Positions 8,298 to 17,471 of a stretch of 64,000 nucleotides of DNA are shown piece after piece; position 1 is the stretch's first letter, and every line of letters begins with the position of its first letter. Location: the NCBI RefSeq assembly GCF_014204865.1, contig NZ_JACHMG010000001.1:806001-870000 (forward strand). The letters are read 5' to 3'. The notes under the pieces were generated by a model that was given only the letters and a program-made list of their open reading frames with translations, searched no databases and was not told the origin of the DNA. The position numbers and the translations under genes are program-made. The stretch comes from Amycolatopsis jiangsuensis. Lineage in GTDB: Bacteria > Actinomycetota > Actinomycetes > Mycobacteriales > Pseudonocardiaceae.

Positions 8298-8556
8298 GGA
8301 AGTCTCCTTCGGCGGCCGGCCCGCCGTCGCCGGAGAAATACCCCTGCCCGGGTTGCGCCAATCGTTCCATTCGGGATTCACCCGGCTGCCCCAGTCCGGC
8401 GCGGCCGGGGGAACTTCCGGTGACGCTGGGTGCCCAGGTGTCGACGCTCGGCCGGGTTCCCGGAGTGCGGCTTACCCGTACCGTCCACAGCAGACAGTCC
8501 CAGGCAGTCCACTGTGGCGGGCGCCGGTTCCGCGTGGCCTAAGGCTGCCAGGGCGA

Positions 8557-8592
8557 ATACTGCCACACGGCGTGATGCAGTATCGTTACTGC
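8557..8592 (+). promoter_or_regulatory. Overlapping inverted repeats upstream of the kinase operon
   Basis: GCAGTA (8577-8582), TCGT, TACTGC (8587-8592) forms a 6 + 6 bp palindrome. ATACTGC (8557-8563) is also an inverted copy of GCAGTAT (8577-8583). The sites lie 40-80 bp before the kinase GTG, where promoter and operator are expected. This is an inference from symmetry only. The rest of the 8298-8634 gap shows nothing else recognisable. Confidence 0.4.
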
Positions 8593-8634
8593 GAGTCACC
8601 TCACAGAGGTCGGGTCACGCCGAGGGGAGCGTCG

Positions 8635-10446
8635 GTGCACGGGGACCAGCGGATCGCGGGCCGTTACCGGCTGCTCGAGCGGGTGGGCAGCGGCGGGATG
8701 GGCGTGGTCTGGCGGGCGCGGGACGAGCGGCTCGGCCGCGAGGTCGCGCTGAAACAGGCTCGGCTGTCCGACGCGGTGAGCGGCCGGAAGCTGCGCCGCG
8801 AAGCCCAGCTGGCGGCCAGTGTGCTGCACCCGAACGTGGTGACCTTCTTCGACGTCGCGGCCGAGGGTGACGAACTGTGGCTGGTGATGGAGTACGTAGC
8901 CTCGCGCAGCCTCGCCGACGTCCTCTCCGCCGAGGGACGGCAGCCGGTCCGCACGGTCGCGGAGATCGGCGTGCAGATCGCGGCGGGGCTGGCCGCGGTG
9001 CACGCGCACGGCGTCGAGCACCGCGACGTGAAGCCGGGCAACGTGCTGATCACCCCGTCCGGGCAGGCGAAACTCACCGACTTCGGCATCTCCCGGTCGG
9101 TGCGCGGGGACCAGACGGTCACCGACTCCCCGCTGATCGGCGGTACGCCGGACTACCTCGCCCCGGAGGTCGCGCAGGGCCATCCGCCGTCCTCGGCCTC
9201 CGACGTCTTCTCCCTCGGTGCCACGCTGTTCGCCGCGGTGGAGGGGGCGCCGCCGTTCGCGGGCGGCAACGAGTTCGCCACCATCCGCCGGGCCGCGGAA
9301 GGGGTCGTCCCGCCGGCACCGCACGCCGACGCGCTCGCGCCGGTGCTGGACCGGCTGATGAGCCGGGATCCGGCGCAGCGGCCGACCGCGGCGGTCGCCG
9401 GTGAGCTGCTGGCCGAGGGGATCGGCACGATGCCCGTGCCGGTGCCCGCCCCGCGTCGCGGTCGCCGTCGCCGGCTGGTCGTGGCCGCGGTGGTGGTCGC
9501 GGCGGTGGTGGTGTTCGGCGCGGCCTTCCTGGTGGTCCGGCCCGGCAGCGGGGACGGTGCACCGGCGCCGGTGCTCGGTATCGGCGTCGACCCGCGTGCG
9601 GCCGACCCGTGCCGGCTGGTGGACGCCGGTCCGCTGCGCCCGTTCGGCAGTCCCGAGGTCGACGCGGACTACGGCAATTTCGACCGCTGCGACGTGATCC
9701 TGCACGGGGATCAGCAGGGTGGGGATCAACAGGGCGGCGATCTGCAGGCCGACGTCAAGGTCGAACTCGAGGACCCGCCGGCGGGTGGTGCGGCACCGGA
9801 GGGCACGCGGACGCGGTCCGGGCCGTTCGCGGTGTTCGGTGAGCCGGAACAGGACGGCGGCTGCGTCCGGCTGATCCAGCTGCAGGACCGGTATCTCGTG
9901 CGGGTGTCGGTCGATTCCGACGAGGGCTACTCCCTCGATCCCTGCCGGGTGGCCGACACCGCGGTCGGATCCGCGGTGAAAGTGCTTGCCATTGCCGGTG
10001 TTCCGGCACGCAGCACACCGCTGCCGGAGGGCTCGCTCGGCCGGCTCGACGCCTGTTCGCTGCTGGCTCCCGCGTCGGTGAGCGGGGCGGGCGGGGTCGC
10101 CGAACCGGTGAAGATCCAGCCCGGTTTCGGGGACTGGGGGTGCGACTGGGACAGTGCGGTGTCCGGCCGCGCGGTCACCGTGCTGTTCGACCGCGACCAG
10201 CCGCCGGACGGGCGGACCGGCCAGCTGGTGCGGGTGGGCGGGCACGACGCCTACCTCAAGACCGACGAGTTCGCGGACGACACCTGCCAGGCGGTACTGG
10301 TGTTCCGCGACTACACCGACGCGCACGGGGAGACCGCGGTGGAACAGATCAAGGTCGTCGTCCACGGTGATCCGCCCTCGGACGGGCTCTGCGCCCCGGT
10401 CACGACGCTGGCCGGTGACGTCGTCGCGAAACTGCCCACGACGTGA
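8635..10446 (+). CDS. Transmembrane Ser/Thr protein kinase with extracytoplasmic sensor
   Basis: 603 residues. The kinase domain (~10-265) has the Gly-rich loop VGSGGMGVV, ATP-anchoring Lys40, catalytic HRDVKPGN (Asp131), DFG at 149-151 and an activation loop with Thr/Ser residues (TVTDSPLIGGTPDYLAPE), so it should be active. A single membrane helix lies at ~281-303 (VVAAVVVAAVVVFGAAFLVV). The outer ~300 residues contain two halves starting DPCRLVDAGPL and DACSLLAPASV with several Cys, like the DUF3558-type lipoprotein fold; no PASTA repeats are present. GTG 8635 follows GAGGGGAG. The gene is coupled by overlap to the first of two FHA-like genes, which are probable substrates or readers. Confidence 0.93.
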   Translation: MHGDQRIAGRYRLLERVGSGGMGVVWRARDERLGREVALKQARLSDAVSGRKLRREAQLAASVLHPNVVTFFDVAAEGDELWLVMEYVASRSLADVLSAEGRQPVRTVAEIGVQIAAGLAAVHAHGVEHRDVKPGNVLITPSGQAKLTDFGISRSVRGDQTVTDSPLIGGTPDYLAPEVAQGHPPSSASDVFSLGATLFAAVEGAPPFAGGNEFATIRRAAEGVVPPAPHADALAPVLDRLMSRDPAQRPTAAVAGELLAEGIGTMPVPVPAPRRGRRRRLVVAAVVVAAVVVFGAAFLVVRPGSGDGAPAPVLGIGVDPRAADPCRLVDAGPLRPFGSPEVDADYGNFDRCDVILHGDQQGGDQQGGDLQADVKVELEDPPAGGAAPEGTRTRSGPFAVFGEPEQDGGCVRLIQLQDRYLVRVSVDSDEGYSLDPCRVADTAVGSAVKVLAIAGVPARSTPLPEGSLGRLDACSLLAPASVSGAGGVAEPVKIQPGFGDWGCDWDSAVSGRAVTVLFDRDQPPDGRTGQLVRVGGHDAYLKTDEFADDTCQAVLVFRDYTDAHGETAVEQIKVVVHGDPPSDGLCAPVTTLAGDVVAKLPTT

Positions 10447-11276
10447 TGGCCTCCCGCGCCGGCGATCCGCCCGAGCCGCTGGGCCCCGGATACGGCAGCC
10501 TCGCGCACGGCGTGCCGCCCTCGGTGCCGGGCACCATCTTCGCGCTCGCCGTGACCGGTGGTGTGCGGATGCCCCCGCGCGACGGCCGGGAAGTCCTTTT
10601 CGGACGCAACCGGGACGACGTGCACGTCTGCGTGGGTGAGGACGACCGGAAGGTCAGCCGGCAGCAGGGGATTCTGGTGCGGCGCGCGGACCTGTGGTGG
10701 ATGCGCAACACCGGGCGGCTGCCGATCCGGCTGCCGGGTTCGCGGCTGCTGTTCCCGGACGAGGAGCCGGTACCGCTCGGGGAGGGCTACACCGCGGCGT
10801 TCGTGCGCGGGACGGCCGGCCGGGAGCATCTGCTGGAGCTGTACGTGGCCGGCGCGGACGGGCGGCGCCCGGATTCGCGGCCGCAGGACCTCACCGAACC
10901 GCCCCGGATGTGGCGGCTCACCCCGGACGAACGGCTCGTGCTCGTCTCACTCGCGCAGCGGTATCTCCTGCAGGACCCGTATCCGCAGCCGCTGGCCTGG
11001 CGGCAGGTGGCGCAGCAGCTGACCGAGTTGCGGCCGGACCGGCCGTGGAGTGCCAAACGGGTCGAGCACCTCGTCTCCGCGGTCCGCAACCGGCTCGCCA
11101 GGGCCGGGGTCGCCGGGCTGACCCGCGAGGAGGTCGGGGAGCCGGTGGGCAACGCGCTCAACGACAACCTGATCCGGGAACTGCTGCTGTCCACCTCGTT
11201 GGTGCCGCCGGACCTGGCGTTGCTCGAACCCGCCGGCCGCGACGATCCGGGAGGGGTCCCGGCACCCCCTGATTGA
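10446..11276 (+). CDS. FHA-like domain protein with C-terminal helical (HTH-like) domain, copy 1
   Basis: 276 residues. The middle of the protein (~40-130) reads as a forkhead-associated fold: FGRNRDDVHVCVGEDDRKVS supplies the Gly-Arg and Ser of the phosphothreonine pocket. The usual following His is Gln here (SRQQG), and the Asn is kept (MRNTG). The C-terminal ~120 residues are helical (LTPDERLVLVSLAQRYLLQD, then WSAKRVEHLVSAVRNRLARA) and look like a winged-helix DNA- or protein-binding module. ATG overlaps the kinase stop by 1 nt (TGATG), so the product should be made with the kinase. It is likely to read kinase phosphorylation, though this is inferred from linkage. Confidence 0.8.
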   Translation: MASRAGDPPEPLGPGYGSLAHGVPPSVPGTIFALAVTGGVRMPPRDGREVLFGRNRDDVHVCVGEDDRKVSRQQGILVRRADLWWMRNTGRLPIRLPGSRLLFPDEEPVPLGEGYTAAFVRGTAGREHLLELYVAGADGRRPDSRPQDLTEPPRMWRLTPDERLVLVSLAQRYLLQDPYPQPLAWRQVAQQLTELRPDRPWSAKRVEHLVSAVRNRLARAGVAGLTREEVGEPVGNALNDNLIRELLLSTSLVPPDLALLEPAGRDDPGGVPAPPD

Positions 11277-11330
11277 CTCGGGACCGCGCGGCGCACCGGG
11301 CCCGCGCGGACGGGGGCGGGGGGTGCGCCG

Positions 11331-12080
11331 GTGGCAGGCGAGGCGATCGGGCTGCTGCCCGCCGGGCACCCGAGCCTGGCGCACGGATTCGGGTCGCCTG
11401 CCGGGACGCTGGGGGTGCTCGGGCTCGCAGGGGGAGTCCTGGTCCCGCCGGCCACCCGGGAACCGGTGACGTTCGGGCGCAACAGCGCCGAGGTGACCGT
11501 GCCGCTGGGCGAGGACGACCGGCGGGTGAGCCGGCGCCACGGCGTCCTGGAACACCACGGCGGCCGGTGGTGGGTGCGCGCCACCGGCAAGGTCCCGCTG
11601 CGGCTGCCCCGGTCCCGGTTGCTGTTCACCGGCGCCGAACCGGTTCCGGTGCCGGCCGGGTACCTGCCGGTGTTCGTGCGCGGTTCCGGCGGGCGGGACC
11701 ACGTACTGGAGGTCCGGATCGCCGACGGTGCGCCGGCCACCGGACGGGTGCCGGTGCTCGCCGGCCGCGAACGGCTGGTGCTGGCCGTGGTGGGCCAGGG
11801 ATTCCTGCGCTGGGAGGAATGCCCGCGGCCGATGCCGTCCACGCTCGCCGCCCCGCGCATCGGGGCACTGGACCCGGGGGGTGGCTGGACCCCGGACGCG
11901 GTGAACACCGTGCTGGACGCGGTCCGCGCTCGCCACCACCCCGGCGGCACGGACGGGGAACTGCTGTCCGCCCTGATCTCCGCGGGCGCGCTGGTGCCGC
12001 CGGACCTGGCACTGCTGGCGTCTCCACCGGCGCGGGAACCGAACGAGGTGGAGTGGATGCCGCCGACGTGGGGCAGCTGA
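11331..12080 (+). CDS. FHA-like domain protein with C-terminal helical domain, copy 2
   Basis: 249 residues, a paralogue of the preceding protein along its full length (shared LAHG, FGRN, GEDDR-VSR, RLP-SRLLF, EPVP, VPPDLALL). In this copy the pocket His is kept (VSRRHG) but the Asn is replaced by Ala (VRATG), the reverse of copy 1. The C-terminal domain is shorter, with the central segment reduced. The GTG start at 11331 follows a G-rich stretch with no clear ribosome site. It is the third gene of the kinase operon and probably acts in the same phospho-signalling path. Confidence 0.75.
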   Translation: MAGEAIGLLPAGHPSLAHGFGSPAGTLGVLGLAGGVLVPPATREPVTFGRNSAEVTVPLGEDDRRVSRRHGVLEHHGGRWWVRATGKVPLRLPRSRLLFTGAEPVPVPAGYLPVFVRGSGGRDHVLEVRIADGAPATGRVPVLAGRERLVLAVVGQGFLRWEECPRPMPSTLAAPRIGALDPGGGWTPDAVNTVLDAVRARHHPGGTDGELLSALISAGALVPPDLALLASPPAREPNEVEWMPPTWGS

Positions 12081-12186
12081 CGGCGAGCTCGACCGCGGCG
12101 GTCTGCGGTTCGGTGTGGTGCAGCATGCGAACGGTCCCGGGCCGCGCGGGTAGGGTCGAGATCATCCGGGGGGAAGGGAGCGATCG

Positions 12187-12843
12187 ATGAGCACAGGTCC
12201 GGCCGCGGCGCAGGTGCGCACCCGGGTGCGGATTCCGCTGCGGTTCGGCGGGGAGGCTGCCGGGACAGGCGTGGCGCAGGCGGAGGCGGTCACCTTCACC
12301 GGGCTGTCCGACGGGCTCGAACACCTCGTCTTCGTCCTCGGTGATCCGGGCCCGGTTCCGTTGGTACGGCTGCATTCGGAATGCCTGACCGGGGACGTGT
12401 TCGGCTCCGCGCGCTGCGACTGCGGCCCCCAGCTGAGGGAAGCGGTCGACCGGATCTCCGCGGCCGGCGGCTACCTCGTGTACCTGCGTCAGGAGGGGCG
12501 GGGAATCGGGCTGTACAACAAACTCGACGCGTACGCCCTGCAGGACGGCGGCCTCGACACCTACGCGGCCAACCAGGCGCTCGGGCTGCCCGAAGACGCC
12601 CGCGACTACACCGCCGCGGCGGAGATGCTCACCGCGCTGGGCGTGCGCCGGCTCGATCTGCTGTCGAACAACCCGGACAAGGCCGCGCAGCTCACCGGGC
12701 ACGGGCTCGAGGTACGCGAGCGCGTTCCCACCGGCGTTTTCGCCACCGAGACGAACGTCCGCTATCTGCGGGCGAAGGTGGAGCACACCGGGCACAACCT
12801 GACGCTGCCCGGCGATCTCGGCACCGCGGGCCTGGCCGGCTGA
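12187..12843 (+). CDS. ribA: GTP cyclohydrolase II
   Basis: 218 residues. It opens the imidazole ring of GTP to give 2,5-diamino-6-ribosylamino-4-pyrimidinone 5'-phosphate, the first step of riboflavin synthesis. Zinc ligands are visible in HSECLTGDVFGSARCDCG, and GTP-binding and catalytic residues in RQEGRGIGLYNKLDAYALQD. The terminal VRYLRAKVEHTGHNL is also family-typical. It lacks the DHBP synthase half found in RibBA fusions. ATG 12187 follows GGGGGAAGGGAG. No other riboflavin genes are adjacent. Flavin demand from the neighbouring FAD-dependent hydroxylase and flavin reductase may explain its position, but that is only suggestive. Confidence 0.95.
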   Translation: MSTGPAAAQVRTRVRIPLRFGGEAAGTGVAQAEAVTFTGLSDGLEHLVFVLGDPGPVPLVRLHSECLTGDVFGSARCDCGPQLREAVDRISAAGGYLVYLRQEGRGIGLYNKLDAYALQDGGLDTYAANQALGLPEDARDYTAAAEMLTALGVRRLDLLSNNPDKAAQLTGHGLEVRERVPTGVFATETNVRYLRAKVEHTGHNLTLPGDLGTAGLAG

Positions 12844-12938
12844 ACTCGGACGATCCGTACTCAGCGGGGCTGCCCGCTGCGGCAGCGTGCACGGGCGAAC
12901 CTCGCTCCCGGCGATCTCGAAGAACCGGCCACCCACCT

Positions 12939-12954
12939 GTATAACGGCCTATAC
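12939..12954 (+). promoter_or_regulatory. Inverted repeat upstream of the TSUP permease
   Basis: GTATA (12939-12943), ACGGCC, TATAC (12950-12954). This A/T-rich palindrome in a very GC-rich context lies 25 bp before the permease start and could be an operator or overlap the -10 region. It rests on symmetry alone. Confidence 0.35.
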
Positions 12955-12979
12955 GATCGCGCGTTCGTGCTCTGATTTC

Positions 12980-13747
12980 GTGGTGATCATCGACGTGGGC
13001 CGGTTCGCCTTGCTCCTCCTGGCGGGGACGGGCGCAGGGCTGGTCGGGGCGACCGCCGGGCTCGCGTCGCTGGTGTCGTATCCGGCGCTGCTGGCCGCGG
13101 GCCTCCCGCCGGTGGTCGCGAACATGACCAACACCGTCGCGATGATGGGCACGACGGCGGGTGCCGCAGGCGGGGCGCGTCCCGAACTCGCCGGGCAGGG
13201 TCGCCGGCTCCTGCCGTTGTGCGCGATCACCACCGTCGGTGGTGGCTGTGGCGGGCTCGTGCTGCTGCTCAGCCCTGCGAACGCGTTCACCGTGGTGGTG
13301 CCGTGGCTGATCGCCGGCGCGTCGGTGGTGCTGATGGCCGGGCCGCGGCTGCGCCGGATGGCCGAGCACCGCGAGCACCGGGGGATCGGCCCGCTGACCG
13401 GGATCGCGGCGTTCCTGGCCGGGGCCTACGGCGGGTACTTCGGTGCGGCCGCCGGTGTGCTCATGCTCGCGCTGCTGACCACGGTGTGGAGCCAGCCGCT
13501 GGCCCGCACGAACGCCGCGAAGAACATCGCCACCGGTGCCGCGAACCTCGTCGCCGCGGTGGTCTTCGCCTGCACCGGCACGGTGTTCTGGCCGGCGGCG
13601 ATCGCGGTGGGTCTCGGTTCGGTGGCCGGCTCGTGGCTGGGTTCGGTGCTCGTGCGGTACCTTCCCGCGACACCGCTGCGGATCGCCATCGGGCTCGGCG
13701 GGCTCGGTCTGGCGGCGGTGCTGGGATGGCAGGCGTATGCGACGTGA
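12980..13747 (+). CDS. TSUP (TauE/SafE) family permease
   Basis: About 255 residues with eight or so hydrophobic segments. The N-terminal half contains the TSUP hallmark GAGLVGATAGLASLVSYPAL and NMTNTVAMM; the second half repeats it as AGAYGGYFGAAAGVLMLALL with NAAKNIATG. Family members move sulfite, sulfoacetate and other small anions out of or into the cell. The substrate here is unknown. The start is uncertain: GTG 12980 and 12983 are both in frame, with poor ribosome sites, and the transcript may be nearly leaderless from the A/T-rich element at 12939-12954. The gene lies 52 bp before the molybdenum hydroxylase operon and may belong to it. Confidence 0.85.
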   Translation: MVIIDVGRFALLLLAGTGAGLVGATAGLASLVSYPALLAAGLPPVVANMTNTVAMMGTTAGAAGGARPELAGQGRRLLPLCAITTVGGGCGGLVLLLSPANAFTVVVPWLIAGASVVLMAGPRLRRMAEHREHRGIGPLTGIAAFLAGAYGGYFGAAAGVLMLALLTTVWSQPLARTNAAKNIATGAANLVAAVVFACTGTVFWPAAIAVGLGSVAGSWLGSVLVRYLPATPLRIAIGLGGLGLAAVLGWQAYAT

Positions 13748-13799
13748 CGCGGAGCGGAAACGCGGGCATAGTCTGCGGGGTAGCCGAGCTGGAGGCCAG

Positions 13800-16058
13800 A
13801 TGAGCATTGTCGGCACCCGAGTGGTGCGCGTCGAGGACGAGAAACTGATCACCCGCGGCGGCACCTACGTCGACGATCTCCGCGACGAAGCGCTCACCGG
13901 CGCCGCGCACGCGGTCTTCGTGCGCAGTCCGGTCGCACATGCGCGGATCGCGGGCATCGACGTCGAGGAAGCGCGAAACGCGCCTGGTGTGGTGGCCGTG
14001 TTCACCGCGGCCGATCTGGACCTCGAGCCGGCCGCGGCCGGCCCGGTCCGGGAGCCCTACCTCGCCGGGGAAGTCGTGCGGTACGTCGGCGAACCGGTCG
14101 CGCTGGTGGTCACCGAGCAGCGCTACCAGCTGGCCGACGCGGCCGAACTGGTCGATGTGGACTACGACCCGCTCGACGCAGTGGCCAGTGTGGACGCCGC
14201 GCTGTCCGGGGACACCCTGCTGTTCCCCGAACACGGCAGCAACGTGATGCAGGTGCACGGCGACGAGGACTTCGACGACTCGGTGTTCGACGAGTGCGAG
14301 GTCGTGGTCACCGAGCAGATCCTGAACCAGCGCGTGGCCCCCGCGCCGCTCGAGGGCCGGGGAGCGTCGGTTGCCTGGGGCGAGGACGGCCGGGTCACGG
14401 TGTGGCTGTCCAGCCAGAACGCCCAGCTGGCGCGCAGCGCCATCGCCGGGGGACTGGGCCTGGACGAGGAGCGCGTGCGGGTGATCGCGCCGGACGTCGG
14501 CGGCGGATTCGGCGCGAAGATCGGCGCCCCCGCGGAGGCGATCGTGCTCGGCTGGGCGGCCCGCCGGGTGGGCAGGCCGGTGCGGTGGACCGAATCCCGC
14601 AGTGAGAACCTCACCGCGATGACGCACGGGCGGGCGCAGCAGAACACCGTCACCATCGGCGGGAAGCGGGACGGCACCGTGCTCGCCTACCGGCTGGAAG
14701 TCGTGCAGGACGCCGGTGCCTACCCGCGGACGTTGTTCCTGCCCACCCTCACCGAGATGATGGCGCCGGGCGTCTACCGGTTCCCGGTGGTGCAGACGGT
14801 CAGCCGCGGCGTGGTCACCACGACGACGCCGATCGCGGCCTACCGCGGTGCCGGACGGCCGGAGGCGACCGCCGCGGTGGAGCGGGCGATGGACCTGTTC
14901 TCCGCGAAGATCGGGATGGACCCGGCCGAGGTCCGGCGGGTCAACTTCATCCGCCCCGATCAGTTCCCGCACACCACGCCCACCGGGGGCGACTACGACA
15001 CCGGCGAGTACGCGGCCGCGCTCGACAAGGCGCTCGACGCCGCCGGCTATGCCGAGCTGCGCCGGGAGCAGGCACAGCGGCGGGCCGCGGGCGATCCGGT
15101 CGCGCTCGGGCTGGGCATCGCGGCCTACGTCGAGATCACCGGCGGCGACGCCAACGGCGAGAGCGGCCGGGTGGACGTGCATCCGGACGGTTCGGTCACC
15201 GCCTACACCGGCAGTTCCCCGCACGGGCAGGGGCTGGCGACCACGTTCGCGATGCTGCTGTCCGATCAGCTCGGCGTCCCGCTGGAGCGGATCACCGTGC
15301 GGCACGGCGACACCGACGAAATCCCGCGCGCGGTGGGCACTTTCGGTTCGCGCTCCCTGCAGCTCGGTGGTTCGGCCGTGCGGCAGGCCGCCGACGAGGT
15401 GGTGGCTCGTGCCCGCGAACTGGCGGCCGAACTGCTCGAAGCGGCACCCGAGGACCTGGAGCTGGACACCGGCAGCGGGGTCTGGCAGGTACGTGGCGCG
15501 CCGGGGAGCACCACGCTCGACTGGGGCCGGCTCGCGTCCGAGGCTGAGGGCGGCGTGCTGTCGGCCGACGTCTGGTTCGACGACTGCAAGCCGACCTTTC
15601 CCTTCGGTGCGCACCTGGCCGTGGTCGAGGTGGACACCGAGACCGGCAAGGTCGTGGTGCGCCGGATCGTCGCGGTCGACGACGCCGGTCCGGTGGTGAA
15701 CCCGCTGGCCTTCGACGGGCAGCGGCACGGCGGGCTCGGCCAGGGCATCGCGCAGGCGCTGCTGGAGGTCATGAGCTACGACCCGGACGGCAACCCGACC
15801 ACTGCCACGCTCGCGGACTACTCCTTCGTGTCCGCGGCCGAGCTGCCCGACTTCGAGCTCGTGGACATGGCCACCCCGACCACCCGGAACCTGCTGGGGG
15901 TCAAGGGGATCGGTGAGGCGGCGACGATCGGCTCGACCCCGGCGGTGCACAACGCGGTGGTCGACGCGCTCGCGCACCTCGGAGTGACGCACCTGGACAT
16001 GCCGGCCACGCCGATGCGGGTCTGGTCGGCGCTGAACGAGGCGAGGAAGGCGGACTGA
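13800..16058 (+). CDS. Molybdenum hydroxylase large subunit (CoxL/XdhB-like, form II)
   Basis: 752 residues. This is the molybdopterin-cytosine-dinucleotide subunit of an xanthine-oxidase family heterotrimer. Key sites are [11 protein letters not shown] near residue 235-245, the active-site loop AYRGAGRPE at ~347, HGQGLATTF, and the catalytic-Glu motif [12 protein letters not shown] near the C-terminus. True aerobic CO dehydrogenase (form I) has AYRCSFR with the copper-binding Cys. AYRGAGR defines form II enzymes, whose substrates are mostly unknown, so CO oxidation should not be assumed. GGAGG lies about 5 nt before ATG 13800. Two more subunits follow with 1-nt spacing and a 4-bp overlap, in the order large-small-medium. 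Confidence 0.92.
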   Translation: MSIVGTRVVRVEDEKLITRGGTYVDDLRDEALTGAAHAVFVRSPVAHARIAGIDVEEARNAPGVVAVFTAADLDLEPAAAGPVREPYLAGEVVRYVGEPVALVVTEQRYQLADAAELVDVDYDPLDAVASVDAALSGDTLLFPEHGSNVMQVHGDEDFDDSVFDECEVVVTEQILNQRVAPAPLEGRGASVAWGEDGRVTVWLSSQNAQLARSAIAGGLGLDEERVRVIAPDVGGGFGAKIGAPAEAIVLGWAARRVGRPVRWTESRSENLTAMTHGRAQQNTVTIGGKRDGTVLAYRLEVVQDAGAYPRTLFLPTLTEMMAPGVYRFPVVQTVSRGVVTTTTPIAAYRGAGRPEATAAVERAMDLFSAKIGMDPAEVRRVNFIRPDQFPHTTPTGGDYDTGEYAAALDKALDAAGYAELRREQAQRRAAGDPVALGLGIAAYVEITGGDANGESGRVDVHPDGSVTAYTGSSPHGQGLATTFAMLLSDQLGVPLERITVRHGDTDEIPRAVGTFGSRSLQLGGSAVRQAADEVVARARELAAELLEAAPEDLELDTGSGVWQVRGAPGSTTLDWGRLASEAEGGVLSADVWFDDCKPTFPFGAHLAVVEVDTETGKVVVRRIVAVDDAGPVVNPLAFDGQRHGGLGQGIAQALLEVMSYDPDGNPTTATLADYSFVSAAELPDFELVDMATPTTRNLLGVKGIGEAATIGSTPAVHNAVVDALAHLGVTHLDMPATPMRVWSALNEARKAD

Positions 16059-16059
16059 C

Positions 16060-16536
16060 GTGCGGGTCTCGATCGAGGTGAACGGCACGGCCGTGGCCGG
16101 TGAAGTGCCGGATCGCACGCTGCTGGTGCACTACCTGCGGGACACCGCGGGGCTGACCGGCACGAACATCGGCTGCGATACGACGTCGTGCGGGGCGTGC
16201 ACGGTGCTGCTCGACGGCGAGTCGGTGAAATCGTGCACGGTGCTGGCCGCGCAGGCGGACGGCCACGAAGTGACCACTGTGGAGGGTCTGGCCGGCGGTT
16301 CCGCGGACGACAGGCTGCATCCGGTGCAGCGGGCGTTCCGCGAGCAGCACGGGCTGCAGTGCGGATTCTGCACGCCGGGCATGATGCTGGCCACGGTCTC
16401 GCTGCTGCGGGAGAACCCGAAGCCGAGCCGGGACGAGGTGCGCACCGCGCTGGAGGGCAACCTCTGCCGGTGCACCGGCTACCACAACATCGTGAACGCC
16501 GTGATGGACGCGTCCGGGCAGGAGGTGGCGCGGTGA
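16060..16536 (+). CDS. Molybdenum hydroxylase small subunit, [2Fe-2S] ferredoxin type
   Basis: 158 residues. The first cluster-binding set is [16 protein letters not shown] with a later SC; the second is [11 protein letters not shown] and LCRCTGYHN. Together they carry two [2Fe-2S] clusters that pass electrons from the molybdenum site to FAD. GTG 16060 begins 1 nt after the large-subunit stop. The length is standard for CoxS-type subunits. Confidence 0.94.
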   Translation: MRVSIEVNGTAVAGEVPDRTLLVHYLRDTAGLTGTNIGCDTTSCGACTVLLDGESVKSCTVLAAQADGHEVTTVEGLAGGSADDRLHPVQRAFREQHGLQCGFCTPGMMLATVSLLRENPKPSRDEVRTALEGNLCRCTGYHNIVNAVMDASGQEVAR

Positions 16537-17348
16537 TTCCGGCCGAGTTCGCCTATCGCCGCGCGGCCACTGTGGACGAAGCACTCGCGGTGCTGGCCGA
16601 GCACGGCGACGAGGCCAAGCTGATCGCCGGCGGGCATTCGCTGTTGCCGCTGATGAAGCTGCGCTTCGCCGCCCCCGAGGTGGTGGTGGACATCGCCGCG
16701 CTCACCGAGCTGAAGTTCGTCCGGCTGGAGGGCGACGAGGTGGTGATCGGGGCGCTGTCGCGGCACCACGACCTGCAGCAGGATCCCGTGCTGGCCGAGC
16801 ACGCGCCGCTGCTGGCGCACGCCGCCGGCACGGTCGGCGATCCGCAGGTCCGCCACCGCGGCACCATCGGCGGTTCGCTGGCACACGCCGACGCCGCCGC
16901 GGACCTGCCCGCGGTGGTGCTGGCCGCAGGCGGGACGCTGGTGGCCCGCGGCCCGTCCGGACAGCGGCGCATCCCGGCGGCGGAGTTCTTCCTCGGCCCG
17001 TTCACCACCCCGCTGGAACCGGACGAGCTGCTGACCGAGATCCGGCTGCCCAGCCAGGCGGGCCTGGGCTGGGCGTTCGAGAAGTTCACCCGTCGGGCCA
17101 TGGACTGGGCGATCGTCGGCGTCGCGGTCACCGGGCACGCGGTCGGCCTGGTCAACATGGGCGGCACTCCACTGCGCGCGGGCGCCACCGAACGTGCTCT
17201 TGCCGAGGGCGCCACCGCCGCCGACGCGGCCCGGCTGGCCGACGAGGGCACCTCGCCTCCCGAGGAACCGCACGCGAGTGCCGACTACCGCCGTCACCTC
17301 GCGCGTGTGCTGACCGGCCGCGCGCTGCTGCGTGCCGGGGTCGCCTGA
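16533..17348 (+). CDS. Molybdenum hydroxylase medium subunit, FAD-binding
   Basis: 271 residues. The FAD-binding motif [15 protein letters not shown] (a variant of AGGHSLLP) and the second motif [21 protein letters not shown] are both clear. The C-terminal CODH-flavoprotein domain follows. GTG 16533 overlaps the small-subunit stop by 4 bp (GTGA). With the two genes before it, it completes a heterotrimeric hydroxylase. No CoxD/CoxG/XdhC-type maturation genes are adjacent, so cofactor insertion must be provided from elsewhere. Confidence 0.94.
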   Translation: MIPAEFAYRRAATVDEALAVLAEHGDEAKLIAGGHSLLPLMKLRFAAPEVVVDIAALTELKFVRLEGDEVVIGALSRHHDLQQDPVLAEHAPLLAHAAGTVGDPQVRHRGTIGGSLAHADAAADLPAVVLAAGGTLVARGPSGQRRIPAAEFFLGPFTTPLEPDELLTEIRLPSQAGLGWAFEKFTRRAMDWAIVGVAVTGHAVGLVNMGGTPLRAGATERALAEGATAADAARLADEGTSPPEEPHASADYRRHLARVLTGRALLRAGVA

Positions 17349-17364
17349 CTCGCCGCTTGCCCGT

Positions 17365-17395
17365 CCGTGAGGATTCCTTGAGGGAGTCCTCACGG
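17365..17395 (+). terminator. Terminator-like hairpin after the hydroxylase operon
   Basis: Arms 17365-17378 (CCGTGAGGATTCCT) and 17382-17395 (GGGAGTCCTCACGG) pair over 14 bp with two G-U pairs and a 3-nt loop, 16 bp after the medium-subunit stop. It has no U-run, as is common in high-GC actinobacteria. Confidence 0.7.
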
Positions 17396-17471
17396 CGCGG
17401 CAGGGGAATGCGGGATTGCCGGTGCCGATTCCCGCCAGCTAGGCCGCGGCGAGCCGGACAGACTCGGCGCC

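Noticed and set aside
13800..17348. Aerobic carbon monoxide dehydrogenase (coxMSL)
   Set aside because: The large subunit has AYRGAGR rather than the AYRCSFR loop of true CO dehydrogenases.
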